Origin: JAHEJE01 sp965216335
GTDB lineage: Bacteria > Pseudomonadota > Alphaproteobacteria > Rhizobiales > Aestuariivirgaceae
Assembly: GCA_965216335.1 (NCBI GenBank)
Contig: OZ244154.1
Span: 1,860,001-1,924,000 of the forward strand
Direction: 5' to 3'
DNA length: 64,000 nt
Shown here: piece after piece, positions 53,820 through 61,254 of the stretch
Numbering within the stretch: position 1 is the first letter of the stretch
How the letters are laid out: every line of letters starts with the position of its first letter
Notes under the pieces: generated by a model
Database searches by the model: none
The model's input: the letters and a program-made list of their open reading frames with translations, nothing else
What the model was told of the DNA's origin: nothing
Made by a program: the position numbers and the translations under genes

Positions 53820-55055
53820 ATGACAGAGTTTTTCGACACCCTGGAAACGCGTTCCCCAGAGCAGCGCGAAACAGCACTTTTTGCCGATCTCCGGGCCACT
53901 TTGCCGGATATCGTGGCCAACGCGCCGGGTTGGCGGAAGTTCCTTGCCGGAGCCGACCTCGCAGACCTCGCCGGTCGTCACGAGTTGGCCCGCCTGCCAG
54001 TCCTGCGAAAGGGCGAACTCAAAGAACTTCAGGAACGCGATCCGCCGTTCGCCGGCTTCACGCTCGGTGGACCTGAAAGCTACGGCCGGGTGTTCATGTC
54101 GCCCGGACCGATCTTTGAGCCCATGGGCACCGGCCCCGACCCATGGCGCGGCGCCCGTGCGCTGTTCGCCGCCGGATTCCGGGCCGGCGACATGGTGCAC
54201 AACGCATTTGCCTATCATCTCACGCCCGGCGGCTTCATTCTCGACGCCGGCGCACGCGCCCTAGGCTGCGCCGTCATCCCCGCTGGCATCGGCAACACCG
54301 ATGCCCAGGTGGACGTCATCGCCCAACTGAAACCGGCCGGCTTCACCGGCACGCCTGACTATCTCAAGGTGTTGCTCGACCGGGCCGGTGAACTTGGCAG
54401 GGATGCCGGTTCGATCAAGCGGGCACTGGTATCCGGCGGTGCACTGTTTCCGTCCCTGCGCGCTGAATACGCCGAGCGCGGTGTCGCTGTTCTGCAATGC
54501 TACGCCACCGCCGACGTCGGGGTGATCGCCTACGAGAGCCCGGCCATGGAGGGTATGATCGTCGATGAAGGCGTGATCGTCGAGATCGTCCGCCCGGGCA
54601 CCGGCGACCCTGTGCCCGATGGAGAGGTGGGCGAGGTCGTGGTGACCAATCTGAACCCGGTCTATCCGATGATCCGCTTCGGCACCGGCGACCTGTCGGC
54701 GGTGCTGACGGGCCAAAGCCCCTGCGGTCGCACCAACACGCGGCTCAAGGGCTGGATGGGACGCGCCGACCAGACGACAAAGATCAAGGGCATGTTCGTC
54801 CACCCGTCCCAGATCGCCGATATCGCCAAGCGCCACGCTGGGCTCGGCCGTCTGCGCCTTGAGGTTGAGCGCCAGGACGAGCAGGATGTCATGACCCTGA
54901 AGGCGGAAAGCCCCGAGACTTCAGACGGCCTGCGCGATACTGTTGCCGCCACTCTGCGCGACATCTGCAAACTGCGCGGCGATGTCGAACTGGTGCCTCC
55001 CGGCAGTCTCGCCAACGACGGCAAGGTGATCGATGATCGACGCAGGTACGACTGA
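53820..55055 (+). CDS. PaaK-like AMP-forming ligase family protein
   Basis: 411-residue protein of the phenylacetate-CoA ligase-like family. Features: FAGFTLGGPESYGRVFMSPGPIFEP, which takes the place of the usual P-loop T-S-G-T-T-G and lacks its threonines; CYATADVGVIAYES; GEVVVTNLNPVYPMIRFGTGDLS and the hinge GRADQTTKIKGMFVHPSQI. The altered P-loop makes classical ligase activity uncertain. I recall such proteins near acyl-CoA-ligase/liv clusters in related genera. There is no good ribosome-binding site before the ATG at 53820. Confidence 0.85.
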   Translation: MTEFFDTLETRSPEQRETALFADLRATLPDIVANAPGWRKFLAGADLADLAGRHELARLPVLRKGELKELQERDPPFAGFTLGGPESYGRVFMSPGPIFEPMGTGPDPWRGARALFAAGFRAGDMVHNAFAYHLTPGGFILDAGARALGCAVIPAGIGNTDAQVDVIAQLKPAGFTGTPDYLKVLLDRAGELGRDAGSIKRALVSGGALFPSLRAEYAERGVAVLQCYATADVGVIAYESPAMEGMIVDEGVIVEIVRPGTGDPVPDGEVGEVVVTNLNPVYPMIRFGTGDLSAVLTGQSPCGRTNTRLKGWMGRADQTTKIKGMFVHPSQIADIAKRHAGLGRLRLEVERQDEQDVMTLKAESPETSDGLRDTVAATLRDICKLRGDVELVPPGSLANDGKVIDDRRRYD

Positions 55056-55267
55056 CGTTGCAAACTAGGGTCCGCTGAGACCTGTCGCACGCCGCCGTCC
55101 GTCTGGCATAAACAGTATGCTTGATGCAACCTCACCTACGGTCTGCCCAGCAACGGCCACAATCTTACGTTAGGTAAAGACACTGTACTTTCCCTGTTTG
55201 GGAGGGCCAATTTTGGTTTCTGCAAATGGCCTGCCTGCAGGCCACCCGAGAATGAAGGAGGTCGAAC

Positions 55268-55498
55268 ATGTCTAGAAATCGCTTTATTGTGGATTTGGGA
55301 AAGGTTGAACTGTCTGATGCTCAGGTCCGGCAGATTGAGGCATCTGTTCAGAAGGCCGCCCTCGGCGCACTCGCGACCATTGACTTCCGCGGGGACTTGG
55401 TGGCGCGCTTTCCTAAGGAATGGATCGGAATCTGGATAGACATCGGTCACGACGTCGGATTCGAAGACAAACTTCATTCGGAGTTTGCTCCCCGGTAG
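55268..55498 (+). CDS. Small protein of unknown function, first gene of a two-gene cassette
   Basis: 76-residue protein starting MSRNRFIVDLGKVELSDAQV. It is predicted to be mostly helical in the first half (IEASVQKAALGALATID) and richer in aromatic and charged residues later (FPKEWIGIWIDIGHDVGFED). It contains no cysteine. The ribosome-binding site AAGGAGGT is a perfect match, the best in the window, so strong translation is expected. It has no signal peptide. It ends three bases before the start of the cysteine-rich protein, so the two are a unit. I do not recognise a named family; the base composition is less GC-rich than the neighbours. Possible roles, such as a leader or carrier peptide for the second protein, are speculation. 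Confidence 0.72.
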   Translation: MSRNRFIVDLGKVELSDAQVRQIEASVQKAALGALATIDFRGDLVARFPKEWIGIWIDIGHDVGFEDKLHSEFAPR

Positions 55499-55501
55499 AC
55501 C

Positions 55502-55915
55502 ATGGCCATCGTTGAAGAAACAGAAATCTCAGAATCTTCGAAGGCTTGTCTGTGTCCGAGCGCCAAGGCCGAGGAAGGCGCCATTCTTATTGGCATCGTT
55601 CAAAGCGATGGTACGGTCGGGATCGTTGGCCGCCCTCTGTCTGTTGATTCTGAGTTCCTGGAAGCAGCCGGCAAGGGGCGCGCCCTGGAGAAACGGTTCC
55701 GCTTTTCCGCACCCTGCGTAAAGTCTGACTGCAGGCAGTGGGCAGATGGTCGCTGCGGTGTTATTGACCGTGTTATAGCTGCGATACCCCCGGAAGCCGA
55801 TACATCGCTTCAATCATGCGGGATTCGCGCATCTTGCCGCTGGTTTCATCAAGCAGGCGCGCAGGCTTGTGCCGTGTGCCCGCAGGTTGTGACCGACACT
55901 ACAGAAAGCTGCTGA
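55502..55915 (+). CDS. Cysteine-rich protein of unknown function, second gene of the cassette
   Basis: 137 residues with ten cysteines: C16, C18, C72, C77, C85, C106, C112, C123, C126 and the last residue C137. The C-terminal spacing (Cx4Cx7C, then Cx5Cx10CxxCP) looks like a metal or iron-sulfur site rather than disulfides, because no signal peptide or membrane segment is present. The middle segment (GAILIGIVQSDGTVGIVGRP) resembles a beta-hairpin module. CRWFHQAGAQACAVCPQVVT is the most distinctive stretch and seems vaguely familiar from other uncharacterised proteins, but I cannot name a family. ATG follows the first gene by three bases. GC content appears lower than in flanking genes. Confidence 0.7.
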   Translation: MAIVEETEISESSKACLCPSAKAEEGAILIGIVQSDGTVGIVGRPLSVDSEFLEAAGKGRALEKRFRFSAPCVKSDCRQWADGRCGVIDRVIAAIPPEADTSLQSCGIRASCRWFHQAGAQACAVCPQVVTDTTESC

Positions 55916-55931
55916 TAGGTCCGAACGGTGG

Positions 55932-56300
55932 CTACTTGACTGTCGCAACGCCGAGCGGCACGGAGTACTTCTTGCACCAGATGATCACCTGCCCGGCTTT
56001 CTCGAGCGCCGGACTGGCGGCGACTGAATAGCTTTGCGCCCCCTTGTTGGAGCGCAGGACGGCCAGCAAGCCGCCCTTGACCGGCCTCGAACCGTTGCCG
56101 AGCGCCACATACGGATCCGGTGCACCATCGAGGAAGAAATTGCCACTGAGCTTCACCACCAGCTTGCCGCCGGACTTGCTGACCGTCGCGGTACCCTTGG
56201 TGACGTGGCCGGAGGCACCGGAAAAGCTACCGCTTCCGGCAAGCGCCGGGCCGGATAGGGCGGCAAGGACAAACAGGGTTGTCAGGCTTTGCTTCAACAT
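55932..56300 (-). CDS. Exported DM13-domain protein
   Basis: 122-residue exported protein. Signal peptide about 1-21 (ends PALAG). The mature part fits the DM13 domain (PF10517): GSFSGASGHVTKGTATVSKSG, FFLDGAPDPYVALGNG and VIIWCKKYSVPLGVATV with the conserved single cysteine. DM13 domains are proposed redox or electron-transfer modules; this has not been shown for bacterial ones. ATG at 56300 has AAGGAG eight bases upstream. A dyad of GAACAT half-sites lies in its promoter region (56341-56383). Confidence 0.8.
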   Translation of the reverse strand: MLKQSLTTLFVLAALSGPALAGSGSFSGASGHVTKGTATVSKSGGKLVVKLSGNFFLDGAPDPYVALGNGSRPVKGGLLAVLRSNKGAQSYSVAASPALEKAGQVIIWCKKYSVPLGVATVK

Positions 56301-56340
56301 TGCAGGAACTCCTTGTGGTATCCGCACCCACGGATGCGGT

Positions 56341-56364
56341 GATGAACATATGGGAATGTTCATC
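56341..56364. promoter_or_regulatory. Operator-like dyad upstream of the DM13 gene
   Basis: GATGAACAT (56341-56349) and ATGTTCATC (56356-56364) are a perfect 9-bp inverted repeat with 6-base centre, 41-64 bases before the DM13 start. A third GAACAT copy lies at 56378-56383. Confidence 0.5.
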
Positions 56365-56437
56365 GACCAAGGTTCCTGAACATGCAACTCAAAGCTATGT
56401 GTGCGGAACGTGAGCGCCAGTTGATCCGGCGAGACGA

Positions 56438-56890
56438 CTACTTCTCCAGTGCCTTGGCAGTCAGTGCCTTTATGGCCTCGCTCATCTTCTCGATGACGCC
56501 ATCGGCTCCAGCCAGCGCATAGACCTGGTTGAGCTCAGCCGGATTGGTCACCGCCAGCCAGACCTTGCCGTCAGCATCTTCCCAGGCCAACGCCTTCATC
56601 GGCAAATCGAAGCCAACTTCGCGGTTCAACATCATCAGCGGCGTGCCGAGCCGGGGGTTTCCGAACAGCATCAGCTCAGTGGGCGGCATTGTCTCACCAA
56701 TCGATGCGGCACCGGCGGCATGGTCGATGCGGGTGAAAATGGTGATACCTTTGGCCTTGAACACATCCTCCAAGCGGTCGAGTGTCATCTTGACGCCGTA
56801 AGGGCTTTCCATCTTGAGCATCGCGCCAGCCGATGCCGGAACCAACATGGCGATCAACAAAAAGGCTGAGATCAGGATACGTCTCATCAT
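56438..56890 (-). CDS. Exported DUF302 protein
   Basis: 150-residue protein with a signal peptide (about 1-23) and a DUF302 domain (PF03625): MESPYGVKMTLDRLEDVFKAKGITIFTRIDHAAGA, then ELMLFGNPRLGTPLMMLNREVGFDLPMKALAWED. Structures of this family resemble small alpha/beta ligand-binding proteins; function unknown. ATG 56890 has GGGGAA five bases upstream; a second ATG follows immediately. It precedes the DM13 gene on the same strand by 137 bases. Confidence 0.87.
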   Translation of the reverse strand: MMRRILISAFLLIAMLVPASAGAMLKMESPYGVKMTLDRLEDVFKAKGITIFTRIDHAAGAASIGETMPPTELMLFGNPRLGTPLMMLNREVGFDLPMKALAWEDADGKVWLAVTNPAELNQVYALAGADGVIEKMSEAIKALTAKALEK

Positions 56891-57066
56891 AGCGCTTCCC
56901 CGGAATGTTTTTGCCGTGCCAGTACAATGGGCCCAGGACGCCGGCGATGCAAGCATCGCGACAAGTTCAGTGCGGTGTTTTTGTTGACATCTCCCCTGAC
57001 CAAATGGAACATCGCGCCTTCGTCGCCACACATCCGGCCGCCGGCGGCACAGGCAGGGGAGCACAA

Positions 57067-57963
57067 ATGGCAACACTTCGTGAAAAGATTGCGCGTGGCG
57101 ACTTCGTCATCACAGCGGAAATCGCACCTCCCCTGACCGCGTCGGCAGACCGCTTCCTGAAAGCTGCCGAACCGCTGGCGGGACTGGCCGATGCGATCAA
57201 CGTCACCGATGCGGCAAGCGCCCGCCCTGCCCTGTCGAGCCTGGCCGCCTCAGCCCTGCTGGCCGGCAACGGTTACGAGCCGGTGCTACAGCTCACCTGC
57301 CGCGACCGCAATCGCATCGCCATCACCTGCGACCTGCTGGGAGCGGCGGCCCAGGGCATCGAAAACATGCTGATCCTGCACGGCGACGACCCCAAGAACG
57401 GCGACATGCCGGATGCCAAGCCGGTTTTCGATCTCGATTCGCGCGGACTGATGGCCCTGGCCCGCGGGCTCAGCGAGGATGGCCAGCTGCCCTCCGGACG
57501 TGAAGTCAAGGAACCGCCATCGTTTTTTATCGGTTGCGCCGATGCGCCCTTCGATCCGCCGGAGGATTGGCAGCCCGGCGGATTGAAGGCGAAGATCGCC
57601 GCCGGTGCCCGGTTCGCCCAGACCCAGTTCTGTTTCGATCTCGACGTCACCCGCCGCTATTTTTCTCGGCTCGTCGACCACCGCATCACCGACGATCTGA
57701 AATACATCGCCGGGATCGGCCCGCTGCTGTCGGCCAAACAGGCCCGGTTCATGGATGAGAACCTGTTCGGCGTTTCCATTCCCGATGCCATCATCGACAG
57801 GATGGAATCGGCCGGCGACCAGAAAGCCGAAGGCCGCGCCATCTGCGCCGAGCTGATCGCCGGGCTGAAGGAGATCGATGGCATCTGTGGCGTTCACATC
57901 ATGGCGCCGATGCAGTCGACCCAGGCAATCGCCGATACGATTGCCCTCACCGGGCTTCGATGA
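57067..57963 (+). CDS. Methylenetetrahydrofolate reductase-like protein (MetF family)
   Basis: 298-residue flavoprotein of the MetF TIM-barrel family, which reduces 5,10-methylenetetrahydrofolate to 5-methyl-THF. Features: ITAEIAPPLTASADRFLKAAEPLAG, INVTDAASARPALSSLA, QLTCRDRNRIAI with the folate-facing residues, LLGAAAQGIENMLILHGDDPKNGD, and AGARFAQTQFCFDLD. It is a divergent form; paralogues of this type occur in C1-using and methyl-transfer pathways, so it may serve a specialised demethylation route rather than methionine synthesis. ATG at 57067 has GGGGAG five bases upstream. Its stop overlaps the transporter start (ATGA). Confidence 0.87.
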   Translation: MATLREKIARGDFVITAEIAPPLTASADRFLKAAEPLAGLADAINVTDAASARPALSSLAASALLAGNGYEPVLQLTCRDRNRIAITCDLLGAAAQGIENMLILHGDDPKNGDMPDAKPVFDLDSRGLMALARGLSEDGQLPSGREVKEPPSFFIGCADAPFDPPEDWQPGGLKAKIAAGARFAQTQFCFDLDVTRRYFSRLVDHRITDDLKYIAGIGPLLSAKQARFMDENLFGVSIPDAIIDRMESAGDQKAEGRAICAELIAGLKEIDGICGVHIMAPMQSTQAIADTIALTGLR

Positions 57964-58856
57964 ACCCTCACCTGCTGGGTATCGTTTTCGGCCTGCTCGG
58001 CGGCATATCGCTGAGCCTGGGCGGTCTGATTGTCCGGCTGCTGAGTGAGGAAACCACATCCTGGCAGTTCCTCGCCTGGCGCAGCTACGGCTTTATGCTG
58101 CTGATGGTCTCGATCGCCATCTGGCGCGCCGGATCGCTCAGGGGTCTAGCCGTCGAAACCCGCAAGATCGGCTGGATGATCGGCCCGATCGCCGTCGCCG
58201 TCGGCTTCGGCCAGATCTGTTACGTCCTCGGACTGCTCAATACACTTGTGGCCAACGTGACCTTCATCGTCGGCTCATCACCGGTGTTCGCCGCCTTTGC
58301 CGCCTGGATCATCCTCGGCGAACGGCTCAGCCTGCGCGGCATGGCGGCGCTCACCGCTGCCGTTGGCGGCATCGCTGTCATGTTCCTGGGCGGCATCGGC
58401 GCCGGCGGCATGCTCGGCAACATCTATGCGCTTGGTGCCATGGTCGCCTACGTCGCCTATGTCATCATGCTGCGCCACGCCCGCGGCATCGACACCTTTG
58501 TGGCCTCCGGCTTCGGCGGTCTGATCGGACTGGCCGTTGCCGCCTGGCTGGCCGGCGGTGCCCTGCACGTCCCGCTGCCTGATCTTGCGCTTGCCCTCAT
58601 CTCCGGCGTGTTTCAGGTCGGAGCCGGATTCGCCTTCGCCACCATGGCGTCGAAATACATCCCCACCGCCGAGGTCACGTTGCTGATCATGACCGAGGCG
58701 GTATTGGGTCCGTTTCTGGTCTGGCTGGTGGTGGCCGAAACACCGCCTCCGGCGACGCTTGTCGGTGGTGCGGTGATTGTTGTCAGCGTCGCCCTGTTCG
58801 CCGCCTTCTCGCTGGCTGACGAGCGGCGCGGCCGGAGATATCTCGATGACGCTTGA
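57960..58856 (+). CDS. EamA-family (DMT) transporter
   Basis: 298-residue inner-membrane protein with ten predicted membrane segments in two EamA repeats (first begins GIVFGLLGGISLSLGGLIVRLL; second begins GMLGNIYALGAMVAYVAYVIMLRHARG). Substrate unknown; such proteins often export amino acids or metabolites. Its ATG overlaps the MetF-like stop and its 3' end overlaps alkB by 11 bases, so the three form one coupled unit. Confidence 0.92.
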   Translation: MNPHLLGIVFGLLGGISLSLGGLIVRLLSEETTSWQFLAWRSYGFMLLMVSIAIWRAGSLRGLAVETRKIGWMIGPIAVAVGFGQICYVLGLLNTLVANVTFIVGSSPVFAAFAAWIILGERLSLRGMAALTAAVGGIAVMFLGGIGAGGMLGNIYALGAMVAYVAYVIMLRHARGIDTFVASGFGGLIGLAVAAWLAGGALHVPLPDLALALISGVFQVGAGFAFATMASKYIPTAEVTLLIMTEAVLGPFLVWLVVAETPPPATLVGGAVIVVSVALFAAFSLADERRGRRYLDDA

Positions 58857-59466
58857 GATCGACGGCCTGGGCTACCATCCCGGCTACTTCGACCGGACAC
58901 GCCAACAACAGCTCGTCGAGAGCCTGCGCAGCGCCACTCGCGCCGCGCCGCTGTACACCCCGGTCATGCCACGCACCGGCAAGCCGTTTTCGGTGCGCAT
59001 GACCAACCTCGGCCCGCTCGGCTGGGTTTCGGACAAGGCGGGCTACCGCTACCAGCCGCATCATCCGGATACCGGCCTACCCTGGCCGGCCATCCCCTCC
59101 GATTTGCTGCGGCTGTGGGATGAGGTGGGCACCTACCCGCACCCGCCGCAAGCCTGCCTGATCAACTTCTATCGTGAAGGCGCCCGCATGGGCTTGCACA
59201 GGGATGCCGACGAGGAGGACCTCGAGGCACCCGTCGTATCGGTCTCACTCGGCGACACCGCAGTGTTCCGCATCGGCGGCCCGGCACGCAAGGACAAGAC
59301 GCGGTCGTTCAGGCTGTCCTCGGGCGACGTCGTCATCCTCGCCGGTAAGGCCCGACTGGCCTACCACGGCATCGACCGCATACTGCCCGGCACATCGACC
59401 CTGCTTGCCAACGGCGGCCGGATCAATCTCACGCTCCGGCGGGTTACGATTGCACCGCCGGAGTGA
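58846..59466 (+). CDS. alkB: Alpha-ketoglutarate-dependent DNA/RNA dealkylase
   Basis: 206-residue Fe(II)/2-oxoglutarate dioxygenase repairing 1-methyladenine and 3-methylcytosine. The iron triad is H118, D120 (HRDADEED) and H174; 2-oxoglutarate binding is by R192-N194-T196-R198 (RINLTLRR). Length fits AlkB. ATG at 58846 lies inside the upstream transporter gene. No Ada box or ada gene is adjacent, so adaptive-response control is not evident. Its 3' end overlaps the convergent VOC gene by 23 bases. Confidence 0.94.
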   Translation: MTLEIDGLGYHPGYFDRTRQQQLVESLRSATRAAPLYTPVMPRTGKPFSVRMTNLGPLGWVSDKAGYRYQPHHPDTGLPWPAIPSDLLRLWDEVGTYPHPPQACLINFYREGARMGLHRDADEEDLEAPVVSVSLGDTAVFRIGGPARKDKTRSFRLSSGDVVILAGKARLAYHGIDRILPGTSTLLANGGRINLTLRRVTIAPPE

Positions 59467-59824
59467 TCCACCCGACATGCGCGCCGCTTGCGTCCTGAAC
59501 CATTGCGATACGCCCGACCATGTCAACATCGAACGGCTCGGTTACGGCCTTGCCGCCGGCATCGGCGACCATCGCAACACGCGCATCCACATCGTCCACG
59601 GCAATATAGCCGAACCATTGCGGATCGCTGCTCGATGCGCCTTCCAGCATGGTCATGACGCCGCCGGCCGGCTTGCCATCAGCCATGGCCACCCAGTACT
59701 CGCCACCATCCGGCATTGGGAATGCATCAAAGCTCCAACCGAGCGTTGCCGCATAGAACGCCTTGGCAGCCCCTACGTCGTTGGTCTGAAGCTCGTTCCA
59801 GTGAAACGTACCGTGTCCGCTCAT
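59444..59824 (-). CDS. VOC-family (glyoxalase-like) protein
   Basis: 126-residue vicinal-oxygen-chelate fold protein. FHWNELQTNDVGAAKAFYAATLGWSFDAFPMPDGGEYWVAM is the usual N-terminal module, with a second module FGYIAVDDVDARVAMVADAGGKAV. The residue pattern fits the CFP-32/extradiol-like group of unknown substrate. ATG at 59824 is preceded by GAGGAGGAG. It converges with alkB with overlapping coding ends. Confidence 0.88.
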   Translation of the reverse strand: MSGHGTFHWNELQTNDVGAAKAFYAATLGWSFDAFPMPDGGEYWVAMADGKPAGGVMTMLEGASSSDPQWFGYIAVDDVDARVAMVADAGGKAVTEPFDVDMVGRIAMVQDASGAHVGWITPAVQS

Positions 59825-59986
59825 GGTCTCCTCCTCATTCAAACCCTGAGGCAGAGATGCTGACACGGCATTGTGCCGATCTCGCGGCGCAACAGAAAAT
59901 GACCTAGAGGGCGTTGCGGCAATGCAAGCCCGATGCCCGTTCAACACGCGACACCAATCACAAGCAACAAGCCGGTCCCGCCCGGA

Positions 59987-60289
59987 TCAGCCGCTCCAGC
60001 CGTTCAGCCGGGCGTTGTTCTGGCACGCCCGCTTGGTACGGAACCCTTCCGAAGCCCGGCCCACCTGGCGGCCGTTGCTGGCAAAGGTGCGCCACCTGTG
60101 CTCACCGCGCTTGTCGGCATAGAATTCCCACTTATCTTTTGAACTGTCGCGGCAGGCGTTGGCTTCGCAATCCTTGCGTGCCACATAGCCTTCCGACGAC
60201 GCGCCGATGATCCTGCCGTTGCCGCCCCGTTTGCGCCAGCGCCATTCACCTTTCCGGTCTTGGTAATATTCCGCGTTCCCCTCGGACAT
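59987..60289 (-). CDS. YegP-family DUF1508 protein (two tandem domains)
   Basis: 100-residue protein made of two copies of the DUF1508 unit: YYQDRKGEWRWRKRGGNGRIIGASSEGY and FYADKRGEHRWRTFASNGRQVGRASEGF, each about 45 residues. The family is widespread and its function is unknown; it is often stress-induced. A cysteine in each repeat (KDCEANAC, KRACQNNA) is unusual. The ATG is preceded by GAGGGTGAGG. Transcription probably begins in the AT-rich gap upstream, where a perfect TATAAT lies at 60415-60410 on the minus strand. Confidence 0.88.
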   Translation of the reverse strand: MSEGNAEYYQDRKGEWRWRKRGGNGRIIGASSEGYVARKDCEANACRDSSKDKWEFYADKRGEHRWRTFASNGRQVGRASEGFRTKRACQNNARLNGWSG

Positions 60290-60478
60290 TCCTCACCCTC
60301 ATGTCTATTCTTGCGTTGTTTGCTCCGATCAGCAGTATTTGTTGTTGTTTCTCCGCCAATAGCAGCAGGCGGCAACATCCATGAATGGTTGCTGGTTGTC
60401 CAGAGCCAAATTATAGTCAATTTGCATCATGTAGAATGCTGTAAAAGTACCGGCCTCGCGAAGAATCTCGCCTAGAAC

Positions 60479-61159
60479 CTACGACGCCGCAGCTTCGTCG
60501 TCGTTCGCCGCAGCATCTGCGTCAACCGCCACAGTCACCTCGCGAGCCGCCTTGGGTCCGCCCTTGGCCACGCCGACCATGGCCGGCCGCAGCACCCGTT
60601 CGCCGATCACGAACCCCGGCTGTACGACCTGAACGATCGTGCCGCTTTGCCGGGTCTCGTCCGGCACTTCGAACATCGCCTGATGCAGGTTGGGATCGAA
60701 CCGTTCGTCCAGCGGATTGATCCGCTTGATGCCGTGCCGCTCGAACGTGTTGAGCAGTTCGCGCTGCACCATCTCGACACCCTGCAGCAGGTTGCGGGTC
60801 ACCGCATCGGCCGCCTCGCGCTGTTCCGGGGTGACCGCCTCGAGCGCCCGGTCCATGTTGTCGCTGACACCGAGCATGTCACGCGCGAAATTGCTCGCGG
60901 CATAGAGCGTCGCCTCGGCCTTTTCCCGGTCGGCACGCCGGCGCAGGTTTTCCATGTCGGCAGCCAGCCGCAGCACCTTGTCCTTGAGCTCCGCGTTCTC
61001 GTCGCTCAGGATCTCAAGCGGATCCGGCTCGGCCGCCTCCACAGGCTCCGGCGCACACAGCGCCTCTGCCAGGGCTTCGGCAAACTCGTCCGTCTCCGCG
61101 GCGCTGTCCTGCACCGCCTCTTCATCGCCCTTTGGCGCGTTTGCGTTGTTGTTGTTCAT
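60479..61159 (-). CDS. grpE: Nucleotide-exchange factor GrpE
   Basis: Exchange factor for DnaK, 226 residues. An acidic, disordered N-terminus (about 1-50) precedes the long dimer helix (DENAELKDKVLRLAADMENLRRRADREKAEA) and the beta domain (NPLDERFDPNLHQAMFEVPDETR, GTIVQVVQPGFVIGERVLRPAMV). The C-terminal tail is acidic and alanine-rich. It follows hrcA on the same strand and has a heat-shock-type promoter candidate at 61226-61254. AGGA lies very near the ATG. Confidence 0.95.
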   Translation of the reverse strand: MNNNNANAPKGDEEAVQDSAAETDEFAEALAEALCAPEPVEAAEPDPLEILSDENAELKDKVLRLAADMENLRRRADREKAEATLYAASNFARDMLGVSDNMDRALEAVTPEQREAADAVTRNLLQGVEMVQRELLNTFERHGIKRINPLDERFDPNLHQAMFEVPDETRQSGTIVQVVQPGFVIGERVLRPAMVGVAKGGPKAAREVTVAVDADAAANDDEAAAS

Positions 61160-61225
61160 GTTCCTGTATCCGTTTGGTTCGGCACTGGCTGCCTGTACCG
61201 TTTATCTCGGTGTTCTTGCACAGGG

Positions 61226-61254
61226 ATATCAGGCCTCACCGGCGAAAAATCAAG
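61226..61254 (-). promoter_or_regulatory. Possible RpoH (sigma-32) promoter for grpE
   Basis: On the minus strand CTTGAT (61254-61249) and TGATAT (61231-61226, preceded by CC) are 17 bases apart, resembling the alphaproteobacterial RpoH pattern CTTG-N17-18-CYTATNT. The -35 element overlaps the hrcA stop codon, so grpE can be read independently. Confidence 0.5.

Noticed and set aside
56300..56400. LexA (SOS) box upstream of the DM13 gene
   Set aside because: Half-sites GAAC/GTTC are present but not as the direct GTTC-N7-GTTC repeat used by alphaproteobacterial LexA.
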